From: Citrobacter amalonaticus
GTDB lineage: Bacteria > Pseudomonadota > Gammaproteobacteria > Enterobacterales > Enterobacteriaceae
Assembly (NCBI RefSeq): GCF_018323885.1
Contig: NZ_AP024585.1
Span: 124,001 to 188,000, forward strand
Length of the DNA: 64,000 nt
Reading direction: 5' to 3'
The position numbers and the translations under genes were made by a program. The notes beneath the pieces were generated by a model, which made no database searches, was not told where the DNA came from, and was given only the letters and a program-made list of their open reading frames with translations. Within the stretch, counting starts at the first letter, position 1. Every line of letters starts with the position of its first letter. Shown piece by piece: positions 54,865 through 64,000 of the stretch.

Positions 54865-55394
54865 AAAAACACCCCTTCTTATGTTTGCTATCGCGCAGGC
54901 TGGAAGCCCGAGGTTTTGTTAATGTAGCGGCAGAGGTAGCCGGACCCTGTAGATACTGCGAAATCTGGCACTGAATCGTTAAGCTGTCCAGTCAGCGACC
55001 TTTAATGTGATTTGCGTCACATAAATATAGGGGGTAGGGAGGTAATTGATGTGACATTAATCACAAAAAAGCTGTGTAAAAAAACAACAAACCGTCGTTC
55101 TGAACCATTAATGGCATTAATTTGTGATGTAATTCACGTTTTATCTTTGGCTGTTTGTTGAATGTTTGTGATCTGAATCACAATAAATATTCATCCAGAT
55201 TTGTCCCGATGTGATCCTGGGCAGATTCCTCTCGTTGCCACCTGGCCTGATGTCATTAAATAACCATCTGGCGTGAAAAATAGTCTTTGGCGTGATGGCG
55301 AAAATGCATAACTCCCATTATGTTCAAATCATCAGCCAAATTGCATTCGGCTGCCTGCAATAAAAACTCAAATGGGCGTGAAGTCGAGGCGGAT
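54865..55394. promoter_or_regulatory. mtlA–yibI intergenic region with four CRP-like sites
   Basis: This 530-nt gap contains no gene that I can support. Four near-consensus CRP sites are visible: TGTGATTTGCGTCACA (55006-55021), TGTGACATTAATCACA (55050-55065), TGTGATGTAATTCACG (55123-55138) and TGTGATCTGAATCACA (55167-55182). A weaker TGTGATCCTGGGCAGA starts at 55209. Their arrangement fits the multi-site CRP control known for E. coli mtlA. The part close to yibI (55260-55394) holds only its ribosome binding site. Confidence 0.85.
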
Positions 55395-55757
55395 ATGTTT
55401 CTAAATTATTTCGCGTTAGGTGTGCTGATTTTCGTCTTTCTGGTGATTTTTTACGGCGTTATTGCCATCCATGATATCCCCTATTTAATTGCGAAGAAAC
55501 GCAACCACCCGCATGCCGATGCTATTCATACCGCAGGCTGGGTGAGTCTGTTTACGCTCCATGTGATCTGGCCGTTTTTGTGGATTTGGGCAACCCTCTA
55601 CCAACCGGAACGCGGCTGGGGGATGCATAATCACATCACGTCGCCGGGACAAGATCCTGATCCTGAAATTGCCGCGTTATCTGCGCGTATTACACAACTC
55701 GAGAAAAAACTGGCCGAAGTTAACACGGCTGACAATACGACGTTTCCGGAGAGTTAA
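55395..55757 (+). CDS. yibI: DUF3302 inner-membrane protein YibI
   Basis: Small membrane protein, 120 residues from ATG 55395 ([21 protein letters not shown]). Two hydrophobic segments (about 5-25 and 48-70) flank a charged loop [16 protein letters not shown]. The C-terminal tail is a short coiled coil ([13 protein letters not shown]). It matches E. coli YibI in length and start. It is 2 nt upstream of yibH, so the pair is likely a unit: a membrane fusion protein with a small partner, as in other DUF3302–HlyD pairs. Confidence 0.88.
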   Translation: MFLNYFALGVLIFVFLVIFYGVIAIHDIPYLIAKKRNHPHADAIHTAGWVSLFTLHVIWPFLWIWATLYQPERGWGMHNHITSPGQDPDPEIAALSARITQLEKKLAEVNTADNTTFPES

Positions 55758-55759
55758 TC

Positions 55760-56896
55760 ATGGATCTGTTGATTGTATTAACCTACGTCGCGCTGGCGTG
55801 GGCAGTCTTCAAAATATTCCGCATACCGGTGAATCAATGGACGCTGGCGACGGCGGCATTAGGCGGTGTATTTCTGGTCAGCGGCCTGATCCTGTTAATG
55901 AACTATAACCATCCGTATACCTTTACTGCGCAAAAAGCCGTTATTTCCATTCCTGTTACGCCGCAGGTTACCGGAATTGTCAGCGAGGTGACGGATAAAA
56001 ATAACCAACTGATTAAAAAGGGTGAAGTGCTATTTAAACTCGACCCGGTTCGCTATCAGGCGCGCGTGGACAGGTTACAGGCCGATCTGGTGACCGCCAC
56101 GCATAATATCCAGACGCTGAAAGCCCAGCTCTCAGAAGCGCAGGCTAATACGACGCGGGTCTCTGCGGAGCGCGATCGGCTGTATAAAGATTATCAGCGT
56201 TACCTGAAGGGCAGCCAGGCGCGGGTGAACCCCTTCTCAGAAAGCGATATTGATAACGCCCGGCAAAATTATCTGGCGCAGGATGCGCTGGTGAAGGGTT
56301 CAGTGGCTGAGCAGGTGCAAATTCAAAGCCAGTTAGACAGCATGGTTAACGGCGAACAGTCGCAGATTGCCAGCCTGAGGGCGCAATTGGCAGAGGCGAA
56401 ATACAACCTCGAACAGACCATTATTCGCGCGCCCAGCAACGGCTACGTCACCCAAGTGCTGATACGACCCGGTACCTACGCTGCCGCGCTACCGCTGCGT
56501 CCGGTGATGGTCTTTATCCCCGAACAAAAGCGGCAGATTGTCGCTCAGTTCCGGCAGAACTCGCTGCTTCGTCTTGAACCCGGCGACGACGCGGAGGTGG
56601 TATTTAACGCGCTTCCTGGGCAAGTTTTTCACGGTAAGTTGACCAGCATATTGCCTGTGGTGCCGGGCGGCTCGTATCAGGCTCAGGGGGCTTTACAGTC
56701 CCTGACGGTGGTGCCCGGGACCGATGGCGTCCTGGCGACGATTGAACTGGACCCGAATGCCGATGTGGATGCGTTACCCGACGGCATCTACGCGCAAGTG
56801 GCAGTCTATTCCGACCATTTCGCCCATGTTTCGGTCATGCGTAAGGTGTTACTGCGCATGACCAGTTGGATGCACTACCTTTATTTGGATCATTGA
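55760..56896 (+). CDS. yibH: HlyD family secretion/efflux periplasmic adaptor YibH
   Basis: Predicted membrane-fusion protein of the EmrA/HlyD type, 378 residues. Two N-terminal hydrophobic stretches (about 1-20 and 28-50) anchor it. Lipoyl/barrel halves flank a coiled-coil hairpin: [20 protein letters not shown] near 72, then helices about 110-215, then [18 protein letters not shown] near 225. The beta-barrel domain follows to the end. No transporter or outer-membrane channel gene is adjacent, so its partner and substrate are unknown. Confidence 0.92.
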   Translation: MDLLIVLTYVALAWAVFKIFRIPVNQWTLATAALGGVFLVSGLILLMNYNHPYTFTAQKAVISIPVTPQVTGIVSEVTDKNNQLIKKGEVLFKLDPVRYQARVDRLQADLVTATHNIQTLKAQLSEAQANTTRVSAERDRLYKDYQRYLKGSQARVNPFSESDIDNARQNYLAQDALVKGSVAEQVQIQSQLDSMVNGEQSQIASLRAQLAEAKYNLEQTIIRAPSNGYVTQVLIRPGTYAAALPLRPVMVFIPEQKRQIVAQFRQNSLLRLEPGDDAEVVFNALPGQVFHGKLTSILPVVPGGSYQAQGALQSLTVVPGTDGVLATIELDPNADVDALPDGIYAQVAVYSDHFAHVSVMRKVLLRMTSWMHYLYLDH

Positions 56897-56968
56897 GAAC
56901 GCCGTCACCTGCCTTTTCCCGCTGCGTGAGCCATACTCATTGTTTTGTGTTGGCGAAAAGGACTGATC

Positions 56969-57577
56969 ATGAAACTCATTGGTAGCTACACCAGCCCGTT
57001 TGTACGTAAAATTTCGATCCTGCTGTTGGAAAAAGGCATCACATTCGAATTTGTTAATGAACTGCCCTACAACGCGGAAAATGGCGTCGCGCAGTACAAT
57101 CCGTTAGGAAAAGTACCGGCGCTGGTGACTGACGATGGGGAGTACTGGTTCGATTCGCCAATTATCGCCGAATACATTGAACTGCTGGATATTGCGCCAG
57201 CGATGCTGCCGCGTGAACCGCTGGCCTCGCTGAAAGTCCGTCAACTTGAGGCACTGGCCGATGGGATTATGGACGCCGGTCTGGTGTCGGTGCGCGAGCA
57301 GGCACGTCCCGCCGCGCAGCAATCGGAAACCGAACTGTTGCGCCAGCGCGAGAAAATCAACCGCAGTCTGGATGCGCTGGAAGCGTACCTGGTCGACGGG
57401 ACGATTAAACCTGACACGGTTGATCTGGCGACCATCGCCATTGCCTGCGCGGTGGGCTATCTCAACTTCCGCCGCGTCTCACCGGGCTGGTGCGTGAGCC
57501 GACCTCACCTGGTCAAGCTGGTGGAGACGCTGTTTCAGCGCGAGAGTTTTGCCCGCACTGAACCCCCAAAGGCTTGA
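56969..57577 (+). CDS. yibF: Glutathione S-transferase family protein YibF
   Basis: GST homologue of 202 residues from ATG 56969, the E. coli YibF length; eight upstream codons in frame are not used. The thioredoxin-like N-terminal domain starts [19 protein letters not shown]. The glutathione-binding [10 protein letters not shown] (cis-Pro) is near 44, and [11 protein letters not shown] near 64. The C-terminal helical domain includes [18 protein letters not shown] near 150. E. coli YibF structure is known but substrate is not. The 72-nt gap to yibH shows that the rhsA island of K-12 is absent here. Confidence 0.92.
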   Translation: MKLIGSYTSPFVRKISILLLEKGITFEFVNELPYNAENGVAQYNPLGKVPALVTDDGEYWFDSPIIAEYIELLDIAPAMLPREPLASLKVRQLEALADGIMDAGLVSVREQARPAAQQSETELLRQREKINRSLDALEAYLVDGTIKPDTVDLATIAIACAVGYLNFRRVSPGWCVSRPHLVKLVETLFQRESFARTEPPKA

Positions 57578-57632
57578 TTCATATTCTGTCCGTCCAGGCA
57601 ATCTCACGTTACAATCCCCTCTATGTCGATAT

Positions 57633-57653
57633 CCCTCCCCGTTGTGGGGAGGG
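57633..57653 (+). promoter_or_regulatory. Hairpin in the selA leader
   Basis: CCCTCCCC (57633-57640) and GGGGAGGG (57646-57653) form a perfect 8-bp stem with loop GTTGT, ending 22 nt before the selA ATG. In E. coli the selAB leader carries a SECIS-like element bound by SelB. I cannot match the SECIS loop here, so that identity is only a possibility. Confidence 0.45.
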
Positions 57654-57675
57654 TCACCAACAGCCAGGCCTTTTC

Positions 57676-59067
57676 ATGACGACCGAAACCCGTTCGCTCT
57701 ATAGTCAGCTTCCCGCCATTGATCGCTTATTGCGTGAAAGTGAATTTCTTACCCTGCGTGAGACTCACGGGCATACCCGTGTCGTTGATCTGCTTCGTCA
57801 ATTGCTTGATGAAGCAAGAGAGGTGATACGCGACACGCAGGCGTTGCCAGCGTGGTGTGAAGATTGGGCGCGGGAGGTGAACCTTCGGCTGGAAAAAGAG
57901 GCCCAGAGTGCGCTGCGCCCGGTGATTAACCTGACGGGCACGGTGTTACATACCAATCTGGGTCGCGCTTTACAGGCTGAAGAGGCCGTCGCGGCTGTCA
58001 CGCAGGCCATGCGCTCGCCGGTGACGCTGGAATATGATCTGGACGGCGCGGGACGCGGGCATCGTGACCGCGCACTGGCGGAATTGCTGTGCCGTATCAC
58101 CGGCGCGGAAGATGCCTGCATTGTGAATAACAACGCGGCGGCGGTACTGCTGATGCTGGCCGCCACCGCCGCCGGTAAAGAGGTGGTGGTATCACGCGGT
58201 GAGCTGGTGGAGATCGGCGGCGCGTTTCGTATCCCGGATGTGATGCGTCAGGCTGGGTGTACGCTACATGAAGTGGGAACCACTAACCGGACGCATGCCG
58301 ATGACTATCGCCAGGCGGTAAATGAAAACACCGGCCTGCTGATGAAGGTACATACCAGTAATTACAGCATCGAAGGGTTTACCCACTCTGTTGATGAAAC
58401 GGAGCTGGTCCAGATCGGCCAGGCGCTGGATATTCCTGTTGTGGCCGATCTTGGTAGTGGTTCGCTGGTCGATTTGAGCCAGTACGGCCTGCCGAAAGAG
58501 CCAATGCCGCAGCAGTTGATTGCCACGGGTGTCAGCCTGGTGAGCTTCTCGGGCGACAAGCTGTTGGGCGGTCCGCAGGCTGGGATCATCGTCGGTAAGA
58601 AAGAGATGATTGCACAATTGCAGCGTCATCCGCTTAAACGTGCGTTACGGGCGGATAAAATGACCCTTGCTGCGCTGGAAGCAACGTTGCGTCTGTATCT
58701 CCACCCGGAAGCGCTGGCCGAGAAACTGCCGACGCTGCGCCTGTTGACCCGACGCAAAGACGCGATTCAGTCTCAGGCGGAGCGGCTTCTGGCGCCGCTG
58801 GCCGCGCACTATGGTGCGGAGTTTGCGGTGAGCGTACAGCCCTGTCTGTCGCAAATCGGCAGTGGCTCTTTGCCGGTTGATCGGCTCCCCAGCGCGGCAT
58901 TAACCTTTACACCGCACGACGGCCGCGGAAGCCGTCTTGAAGACCTGGCGACCCGCTGGCGTGAGCTACCGGTTCCGGTTATCGGCCGGATTTACGAGGG
59001 CCGACTGTGGCTGGATTTACGCTGTCTTGAAGATGAGACCCGGTTTATGGAGATGTTGTTGAAATGA
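57676..59067 (+). CDS. selA: L-seryl-tRNA(Sec) selenium transferase SelA
   Basis: PLP enzyme converting Ser-tRNA(Sec) to Sec-tRNA(Sec) with selenophosphate. ATG 57676 ([19 protein letters not shown]) gives 463 residues as in E. coli; the open frame runs further upstream through the leader hairpin without similarity. The PLP lysine is in [16 protein letters not shown] near residue 295. [20 protein letters not shown] near 85 and [13 protein letters not shown] near 155 are family blocks. Its stop overlaps the selB start by 4 nt. The gene looks intact although selB is interrupted. Confidence 0.97.
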   Translation: MTTETRSLYSQLPAIDRLLRESEFLTLRETHGHTRVVDLLRQLLDEAREVIRDTQALPAWCEDWAREVNLRLEKEAQSALRPVINLTGTVLHTNLGRALQAEEAVAAVTQAMRSPVTLEYDLDGAGRGHRDRALAELLCRITGAEDACIVNNNAAAVLLMLAATAAGKEVVVSRGELVEIGGAFRIPDVMRQAGCTLHEVGTTNRTHADDYRQAVNENTGLLMKVHTSNYSIEGFTHSVDETELVQIGQALDIPVVADLGSGSLVDLSQYGLPKEPMPQQLIATGVSLVSFSGDKLLGGPQAGIIVGKKEMIAQLQRHPLKRALRADKMTLAALEATLRLYLHPEALAEKLPTLRLLTRRKDAIQSQAERLLAPLAAHYGAEFAVSVQPCLSQIGSGSLPVDRLPSAALTFTPHDGRGSRLEDLATRWRELPVPVIGRIYEGRLWLDLRCLEDETRFMEMLLK

Positions 59068-60911
59068 TTATTGCGACCGCCGGACATGTCGACCACGGGA
59101 AAACGACGCTGCTGCAGGCCATTACCGGCGTGAATGCCGATCGCCTGCCGGAAGAGAAAAAGCGTGGCATGACCATCGACCTGGGCTATGCCTACTGGCC
59201 GCAGCCAGACGGGCGCGTGCTGGGCTTTATCGATGTTCCCGGTCACGAGAAGTTTCTCTCAAACATGCTGGCGGGCGTGGGCGGAATCGATCACGCGTTG
59301 CTGGTGGTAGCCTGTGACGATGGCGTGATGGCGCAAACGCGCGAACATCTGGCGATCCTGCAATTGACCGGGAATCCGACGCTGACGGTGGCGCTGACCA
59401 AAGCCGACCGTGTGGATGATACGCGGGTGCAGGAGGTCCAACAGCAGGTGGAGAATGTCCTGCGCGAGTATGGCTTTGCGCAGGCGACGCTATTTGTGAC
59501 GGCCGCGAATGAAGGCCGCGGGATTGAGGCGTTACGCGAACATTTGCAGCAACTGCCCGCCCGCGAACACGCCATGAATCAGACGTTCAGACTGGCTATC
59601 GATCGTGCCTTTACTGTAAAAGGCGCCGGGCTGGTGGTGACCGGCACCGCGCTGAGCGGTGAAGTAAACGTTGGGGATACGCTGTGGCTGACCGGCGTGA
59701 ACGCATCTGTGCGCGTGCGCGGACTTCACGCGCAAAACCAGGCGAGTGAGCATGCTCATGCCGGGCAGCGCATCGCGCTGAATATCGTCGGCGATGCTGA
59801 AAAGGAGCAGCTTAACCGGGGTGACTGGCTGCTTTCAGACGCCCCGCCTGAGCCGTTCACGCGGGTGATCGTCGCGCTGGAAAGCCACGTCCCGCTTACG
59901 CAGTGACAGCCGCTACATATTCACCATGCGGCGAGTCATGTGACCGGGCGGGTATCGCTGCTGGAAGCTAACCTGGCGGAACTGGTGTTTGATACGCCCC
60001 TGCTGCTGGCCGATAACGACCGGCTGGTGCTGCGCGATATCTCCGCGCGCGCGACGCTGGCCGGGGCGCGGGTGGTTGCACTTAATCCGCCACGTCGCGG
60101 CAAACGTAAACCCGAGTATCTGCAATGGCTGGCGTCACTGGCGGCGGCGAAAGATGACGGTGCCGCGCTGGCGGTGCACCTGCAACGCGGTGCGGTCAAT
60201 CTGCCCGACTTTGCGTGGGCGCGCCAGTTAAATGGCGACGGTATGCGTTCGCTCATTCACCAGCATGGATTTATTCAGGCAGGTTACAGCCTGCTGAATG
60301 CGGAAGTTGCCGCGCGCTGGCAGCGCAAAATCCTCGACACGCTGGCGACTTACCATGAACAACATCGCGATGAGCCTGGTCCGGGGCGCGAACGCCTGCG
60401 TCGTATGGCGCTGCCGATGGAAGATGAAGCGCTGGTGCTGTTGTTGATTGAACAAATGCGCGACAGCGGCGATATTCACAGCCACCATGGCTGGTTGCAT
60501 CTGCCGGATCACAAGGCAGGGTTTACTGACGAACAGCAGGCTACCTGGCTTAAAGCCGCGCCGTTATTTGGTGACGAGCCCTGGTGGGTCCGCGATCTCG
60601 CGCGTGAAACCGCGACCGAGGAGCAGACCATGCGTCTGGTGTTGCGGCAGGCGGCGCAGCAGGGGATGATTACGGCGATCGTAAAAGATCGTTACTACCG
60701 TAACGATCGCATTGTGGCTTTCGCCAGCATGATCCGCGAACTGGATCAGGAGAAAGGCTCAACCTGCGCGGCGGATTTTCGCGATCGGTTGGGCGTAGGG
60801 CGAAAGCTGGCGATTCAGATACTGGAATATTTCGACCGGATTGGCTTTACGCGTCGTCGTGGAAATGATCACCTGTTACGCGATGCGTTATTATTTCCGG
60901 CAAAGGAATAA
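59064..60911 (+). pseudogene. selB: Selenocysteine-specific elongation factor SelB, interrupted by in-frame TGA
   Basis: SelB delivers Sec-tRNA(Sec) to UGA codons that carry a SECIS hairpin. The reading frame would encode 615 residues (E. coli 614) but has TGA at 59904-59906, codon 281. The flanking residues PLTQ and QPLHIHHAASHVTGRV align with E. coli around a Trp, so one G-to-A change explains it. Upstream part: GTPase motifs [11 protein letters not shown] (residues 7-17), DVPGHEKF and TKAD. Downstream part, same frame: the rest of domain III and the winged-helix SECIS-binding region ending RRRGNDHLLRDALLFPAKE. A product stopped at 280 would lack both. It could be a true loss, a sequencing error, or rescued by readthrough. 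Confidence 0.9.
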
Positions 60912-60962
60912 TACAATTTATTAAAAATAAGAAAGAATTGACCTAATAAATAGGTCGAGACG

Positions 60963-61007
60963 AAAAGAGCCCATTAATTTGTAGCCTAATGTGCTCTTTT
61001 ATTTTTT
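60963..61007 (+). terminator. selAB terminator
   Basis: AAAAGAGC (60963-60970) with GCTCTTTT (60993-61000), and an inner CATTA (60972-60976) with TAATG (60987-60991), make a long stem followed by a T-rich tail. It lies 52 nt after the selB stop. Confidence 0.8.
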
Positions 61008-61095
61008 CATTAAATAAACACCGCTGTGATCATATTTTCTCATGAGATTCGTTCGTATGCTACAATCCCTTCAAAAACTATTAAGGATTGAGCAT

Positions 61096-62247
61096 ATGGC
61101 TGCTTCTACATTTTATATTCCTTCTGTGAATATAATTGGGGCTGATTCATTAAAAGATGCAATGAATGCTATGGTGGAATATGGCTTTCGTCGGACGTTA
61201 ATTGTCACCGACAGTGTGCTGACGAAATTAGGCATGGCGGGTGATATTCAAAAAGCATTGCAGAAACATGATATTTTCAGCGTCATATTTGATGGTACAC
61301 ACCCTAATCCGACGACAATTAATGTCGCCGACGGCCTGAAAATCCTGAAAGAAAATGATTGTGACAGCGTTATTTCGCTGGGTGGCGGTTCCCCACATGA
61401 TTGTGCCAAAGGGATTGCGCTGGTGGCCGCCAATGGCGGCGATATTCGCGATTATGAAGGCGTTGATCGCTCGGCAAAACCACAACTACCGATGATTGCC
61501 ATTAACACTACGGCAGGGACGGCCTCTGAAATGACGCGTTTTTGCATCATCACTGACGTTGACCGTCACATCAAAATGGCGATTGTGGATAAACACGTCA
61601 CGCCACTGCTCTCGGTAAATGACTCTTCGCTGATGATCGGCATGCCAAAATCGCTGACGGCGGCGACCGGCATGGACGCGCTGACCCATGCGATTGAAGC
61701 CTATGTTTCTGTAGCCGCCACGCCGATCACCGATGCCTGCGCCCTGAAAGCGATGACCATGATTTCTGATAATCTGGTCGTTGCCGTGGAATCGGGCGGC
61801 AATGTGCATGCGCGTGAAGCGATGGCCTATGCGCAGTTCCTGGCGGGGATGGCCTTCAATAATGCGTCATTAGGTTACGTCCACGCGATGGCGCACCAGT
61901 TAGGCGGTTTCTATGACCTGCCGCACGGTGTGTGTAATGCCGTCCTGCTGCCACACGTTCAGGTATTCAACAGCCAGGTGGCCGCAGCGCGTCTGCGTGA
62001 TTGCGCGGCAGCTATGGGGGTTCAAGTTGCAGGGATGACTGACGCCGAAGGCGCAGAAGCCTGTATCGAGGCGATCCGCGCGCTGGCGCAGCAGGTGAAT
62101 ATCCCGGCGGGTCTGCGAGCCCTGGGCGTGAAAGAAGAAGATATTCCGGTGCTGGCGGCTAATGCGTTGAAAGATGCCTGCGGTCTGACTAACCCAATTC
62201 AGGCCACGCACGACGAGATTATGGCGATCTATCGTGCGGCGATGTAA
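61096..62247 (+). CDS. yiaY: Iron-containing alcohol dehydrogenase YiaY
   Basis: Predicted Fe2+-dependent, NAD-linked alcohol dehydrogenase of the group III/FucO family. ATG 61096 after AAGGA gives 383 residues as in E. coli; the frame extends 18 codons upstream without similarity. The cofactor motif is [16 protein letters not shown] near residue 97. Metal ligands are expected in [14 protein letters not shown] near 195 and [19 protein letters not shown] near 262-280. The physiological substrate is unknown. It is next to aldB, so an alcohol–aldehyde oxidation pair is plausible. Confidence 0.93.
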   Translation: MAASTFYIPSVNIIGADSLKDAMNAMVEYGFRRTLIVTDSVLTKLGMAGDIQKALQKHDIFSVIFDGTHPNPTTINVADGLKILKENDCDSVISLGGGSPHDCAKGIALVAANGGDIRDYEGVDRSAKPQLPMIAINTTAGTASEMTRFCIITDVDRHIKMAIVDKHVTPLLSVNDSSLMIGMPKSLTAATGMDALTHAIEAYVSVAATPITDACALKAMTMISDNLVVAVESGGNVHAREAMAYAQFLAGMAFNNASLGYVHAMAHQLGGFYDLPHGVCNAVLLPHVQVFNSQVAAARLRDCAAAMGVQVAGMTDAEGAEACIEAIRALAQQVNIPAGLRALGVKEEDIPVLAANALKDACGLTNPIQATHDEIMAIYRAAM

Positions 62248-62276
62248 TTCGTGACCGCTATCGTAAACCTATAAGC

Positions 62277-62299
62277 GGCTGGCGAGAAAATCGCCAGCC
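62277..62299 (+). other. Hairpin between yiaY and aldB
   Basis: GGCTGGCGA (62277-62285) pairs perfectly with TCGCCAGCC (62291-62299) around GAAAA. No T run follows, so it may be a weak terminator or RNA-stabilising structure between the two dehydrogenase genes. Confidence 0.6.
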
Positions 62300-62339
62300 C
62301 CGTCTACCCTTGTTATACACCTAGAGCAAGGAGACGATC

Positions 62340-63872
62340 ATGACCAATAACCCTCCCCGTATTCAGCCCGGCGAGTACGGTTTTCCCCTGAAGTTAAAGG
62401 CCCGTTACGACAACTTTATCGGTGGTGACTGGGTTGCCCCGAGTGACGGCGAGTATTACCAGAACCTGACGCCCGTCACCGGGCAACTGTTATGCGAAGT
62501 GGCTTCTTCCGGTAAAAGGGACATTGACCTGGCGCTCGACGCGGCCCACAAGGTGAAAGACCAGTGGGCGCATACTTCTGTTCAGGATCGGGCGGCGATT
62601 CTGTTCAAGATTGCCGACCGTATGGAGCAGAACCTCGAACTGCTGGCGACGGCGGAAACCTGGGATAACGGTAAGCCGATCCGTGAAACCAGCGCGGCGG
62701 ATGTCCCGCTGGCAATCGACCATTTCCGCTATTTCGCCTCCTGTATTCGCGCCCAGGAGGGCGGGATCAGTGAAGTGGATAGCGACACTGTAGCTTATCA
62801 CTTCCACGAACCACTCGGCGTGGTCGGACAAATTATCCCGTGGAACTTCCCCTTATTGATGGCGAGCTGGAAAATGGCGCCCGCGCTGGCGGCAGGAAAC
62901 TGCGTAGTGCTTAAACCTGCCCGCCTGACGCCGCTATCCGTTTTACTGCTGATGGAAGTGATTGGCGATCTCCTCCCGCCTGGCGTGGTGAACGTAGTGA
63001 ACGGCGCGGGTGGAGAGATTGGCGAGTATCTGGCAACCTCGAAGCGTATTGCTAAAGTGGCATTCACCGGCTCGACGGAAGTCGGGCAGCAGATCATGCA
63101 ATATGCCACGCAGAATATCATTCCGGTCACTCTGGAGCTGGGCGGGAAATCACCGAACATTTTCTTCGCCGACGTGATGGACGAAGAGGATGCATTTTTC
63201 GATAAGGCGCTGGAAGGTTTTGCGCTCTTTGCCTTTAATCAGGGTGAAGTGTGCACTTGTCCGAGCCGCGCGCTGGTGCAGGAATCCATCTACGAACGCT
63301 TTATGGAGCGCGCCATTCGCCGCGTAGAAAGCATCCGCAGCGGTAACCCGTTGGACAGCGTGACGCAAATGGGGGCACAGGTCTCTCATGGGCAGATGGA
63401 AACTATCCTGAATTACATTGATATCGGTAAGAAAGAAGGGGCGGATGTCCTGACCGGTGGGCGGCGTAAGCAGCTTGAAGGTGAACTGAAAGACGGCTAT
63501 TACCTCGAGCCGACCATCCTGTCTGGTAAGAATAATATGCGCGTGTTCCAGGAGGAGATCTTTGGCCCGGTACTGGCGGTGACCACGTTCAAAACAATGG
63601 ACGAGGCGCTTGAGCTAGCCAACGATACCCAGTACGGTCTCGGAGCAGGCGTCTGGAGCCGTAACGGTAACCTGGCGTATAAAATGGGACGCGGTATTCA
63701 GGCAGGACGCGTATGGACCAACTGCTACCATGCTTACCCGGCTCATGCGGCCTTTGGTGGCTACAAGCAGTCGGGGATTGGACGCGAAACCCACAAGATG
63801 ATGCTGGAGCACTATCAGCAGACAAAATGTTTACTGGTGAGCTACTCCGATAAACCGCTGGGACTCTTTTAA
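62340..63872 (+). CDS. aldB: Aldehyde dehydrogenase AldB
   Basis: NADP-dependent aldehyde (acetaldehyde) dehydrogenase, 510 residues (E. coli 512). ATG 62340 follows AAGGAG. The catalytic Glu is in [11 protein letters not shown] near residue 265 and the catalytic Cys in [15 protein letters not shown] near 305. The NAD-binding [11 protein letters not shown] is near 242. The E. coli gene is stationary-phase-induced. The gene is complete; an IS end begins 29 nt beyond its stop. Confidence 0.97.
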   Translation: MTNNPPRIQPGEYGFPLKLKARYDNFIGGDWVAPSDGEYYQNLTPVTGQLLCEVASSGKRDIDLALDAAHKVKDQWAHTSVQDRAAILFKIADRMEQNLELLATAETWDNGKPIRETSAADVPLAIDHFRYFASCIRAQEGGISEVDSDTVAYHFHEPLGVVGQIIPWNFPLLMASWKMAPALAAGNCVVLKPARLTPLSVLLLMEVIGDLLPPGVVNVVNGAGGEIGEYLATSKRIAKVAFTGSTEVGQQIMQYATQNIIPVTLELGGKSPNIFFADVMDEEDAFFDKALEGFALFAFNQGEVCTCPSRALVQESIYERFMERAIRRVESIRSGNPLDSVTQMGAQVSHGQMETILNYIDIGKKEGADVLTGGRRKQLEGELKDGYYLEPTILSGKNNMRVFQEEIFGPVLAVTTFKTMDEALELANDTQYGLGAGVWSRNGNLAYKMGRGIQAGRVWTNCYHAYPAHAAFGGYKQSGIGRETHKMMLEHYQQTKCLLVSYSDKPLGLF

Positions 63873-63885
63873 CTGACCGCGTTAT

Positions 63886-63900
63886 GCCCGATGGCGCTTT
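63886..63900. repeat. Half of a REP palindrome, interrupted by the IS
   Basis: GCCCGATGGCGCTTT is the left arm of a palindromic unit like the one after cysE (GCCCGGTGGCGCTGTG). The expected right arm (CTTATCGGGC) is missing because unrelated IS-like sequence begins here. Confidence 0.65.
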
Positions 63901-64000
63901 TGGACTGACCCCATAAATCTGGACAGTTTATATTAAGCGGCCTTCAGAGCCTGGGCCCGGTACTCTACCGGACTCAGGCCTTTTAGTTTCAGGCTTATCC
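63901..64000 (-). mobile_element. IS3-family insertion sequence, one end only
   Basis: Sequence from about 63901 (TGGACTGACCCCATAAATCT) changes abruptly from REP to an IS-like terminus beginning TG. It is followed by the 3' end of a transposase on the minus strand. The rest of the element lies beyond the window. The exact terminus could shift a few bases, and I cannot name the element. Confidence 0.8.
63933..64000 (-). CDS. IS3-family transposase OrfB, C-terminal fragment
   Basis: The minus strand encodes a last stretch read as ISLKLKGLSPVEYRAQA then LKAA and a TAA stop (complement of 63933-63935). The NLKLKGLSPVEYR-type ending is characteristic of IS3-family OrfB transposases (DDE/rve type). 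Only 21 residues are inside the window, so catalytic residues and completeness cannot be judged. Confidence 0.82.
   Translation of the reverse strand, partial: ISLKLKGLSPVEYRAQALKAA

Noticed and set aside
59940..60911. The part of selB after the TGA as an independent gene
   Set aside because: It begins mid-domain at a GTG without a ribosome binding site and continues the same frame; it is the C-terminal half of interrupted selB.

Overview
The window is chromosomal DNA from an Enterobacteriaceae species close to Escherichia and Salmonella. Gene order, protein lengths and protein sequences follow the E. coli K-12 gltS–aldB segment almost gene for gene, but the proteins differ enough that it is not K-12. 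Citrobacter is my best guess; this is inference, because no rRNA or species marker is present.

Layout. 1–2.4 kb: divergent transporters xanP (cut by the window edge) and gltS. 2.4–8.3 kb: the gmk–rpoZ–spoT–trmH–recG operon on the minus strand. 8.5–20.2 kb: housekeeping genes ligB, yicG, yicC, rph–pyrE with its attenuator, slmA–dut–coaBC, radC, rpmB–rpmG, mutM, coaD and waaA. 20.2–34.8 kb: the LPS core locus. A long plus-strand operon (waaQ to waaU) follows a JUMPstart/ops element and converges on waaL–waaC–waaF–hldD on the minus strand. 35–38.6 kb: kbl–tdh and waaH, which has a probable Pho box. 38.5–46.3 kb: yibQ–envC–gpmI, then divergent yibN–grxC–secB–gpsA–cysE, then trmL. 46.3–50.2 kb: lldPRD with two LldR-type operators. 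50.2–54.9 kb: yibL, yibT and mtlADR with four CRP-like sites upstream. 55.4–63.9 kb: yibI–yibH–yibF, selA–selB, yiaY and aldB. The last 100 bases are the end of an IS3-family insertion sequence sitting in a REP palindrome.

How the genes work together. The core locus encodes the inner-core heptosyltransferases (WaaC, WaaF, WaaQ), heptose kinases (WaaP, WaaY), outer-core glycosyltransferases (WaaG, a WaaO/WaaI-type GT8, WaaB, a WaaR/WaaJ-type GT8, a WaaU-type GT9), WaaZ, and the ligase WaaL. It resembles the K-12 layout except for the position after waaP, where K-12 has waaS. Here that slot holds an AT-rich gene whose motifs match the GT52 lipooligosaccharide sialyltransferase family.

The two items most worth checking are this GT52 gene and selB. 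SelB is the selenocysteine-specific elongation factor, and its gene carries an in-frame TGA exactly where a Trp codon is expected. It is therefore a pseudogene, a sequencing error, or a gene depending on UGA readthrough. Most of the rest is ordinary core genome.
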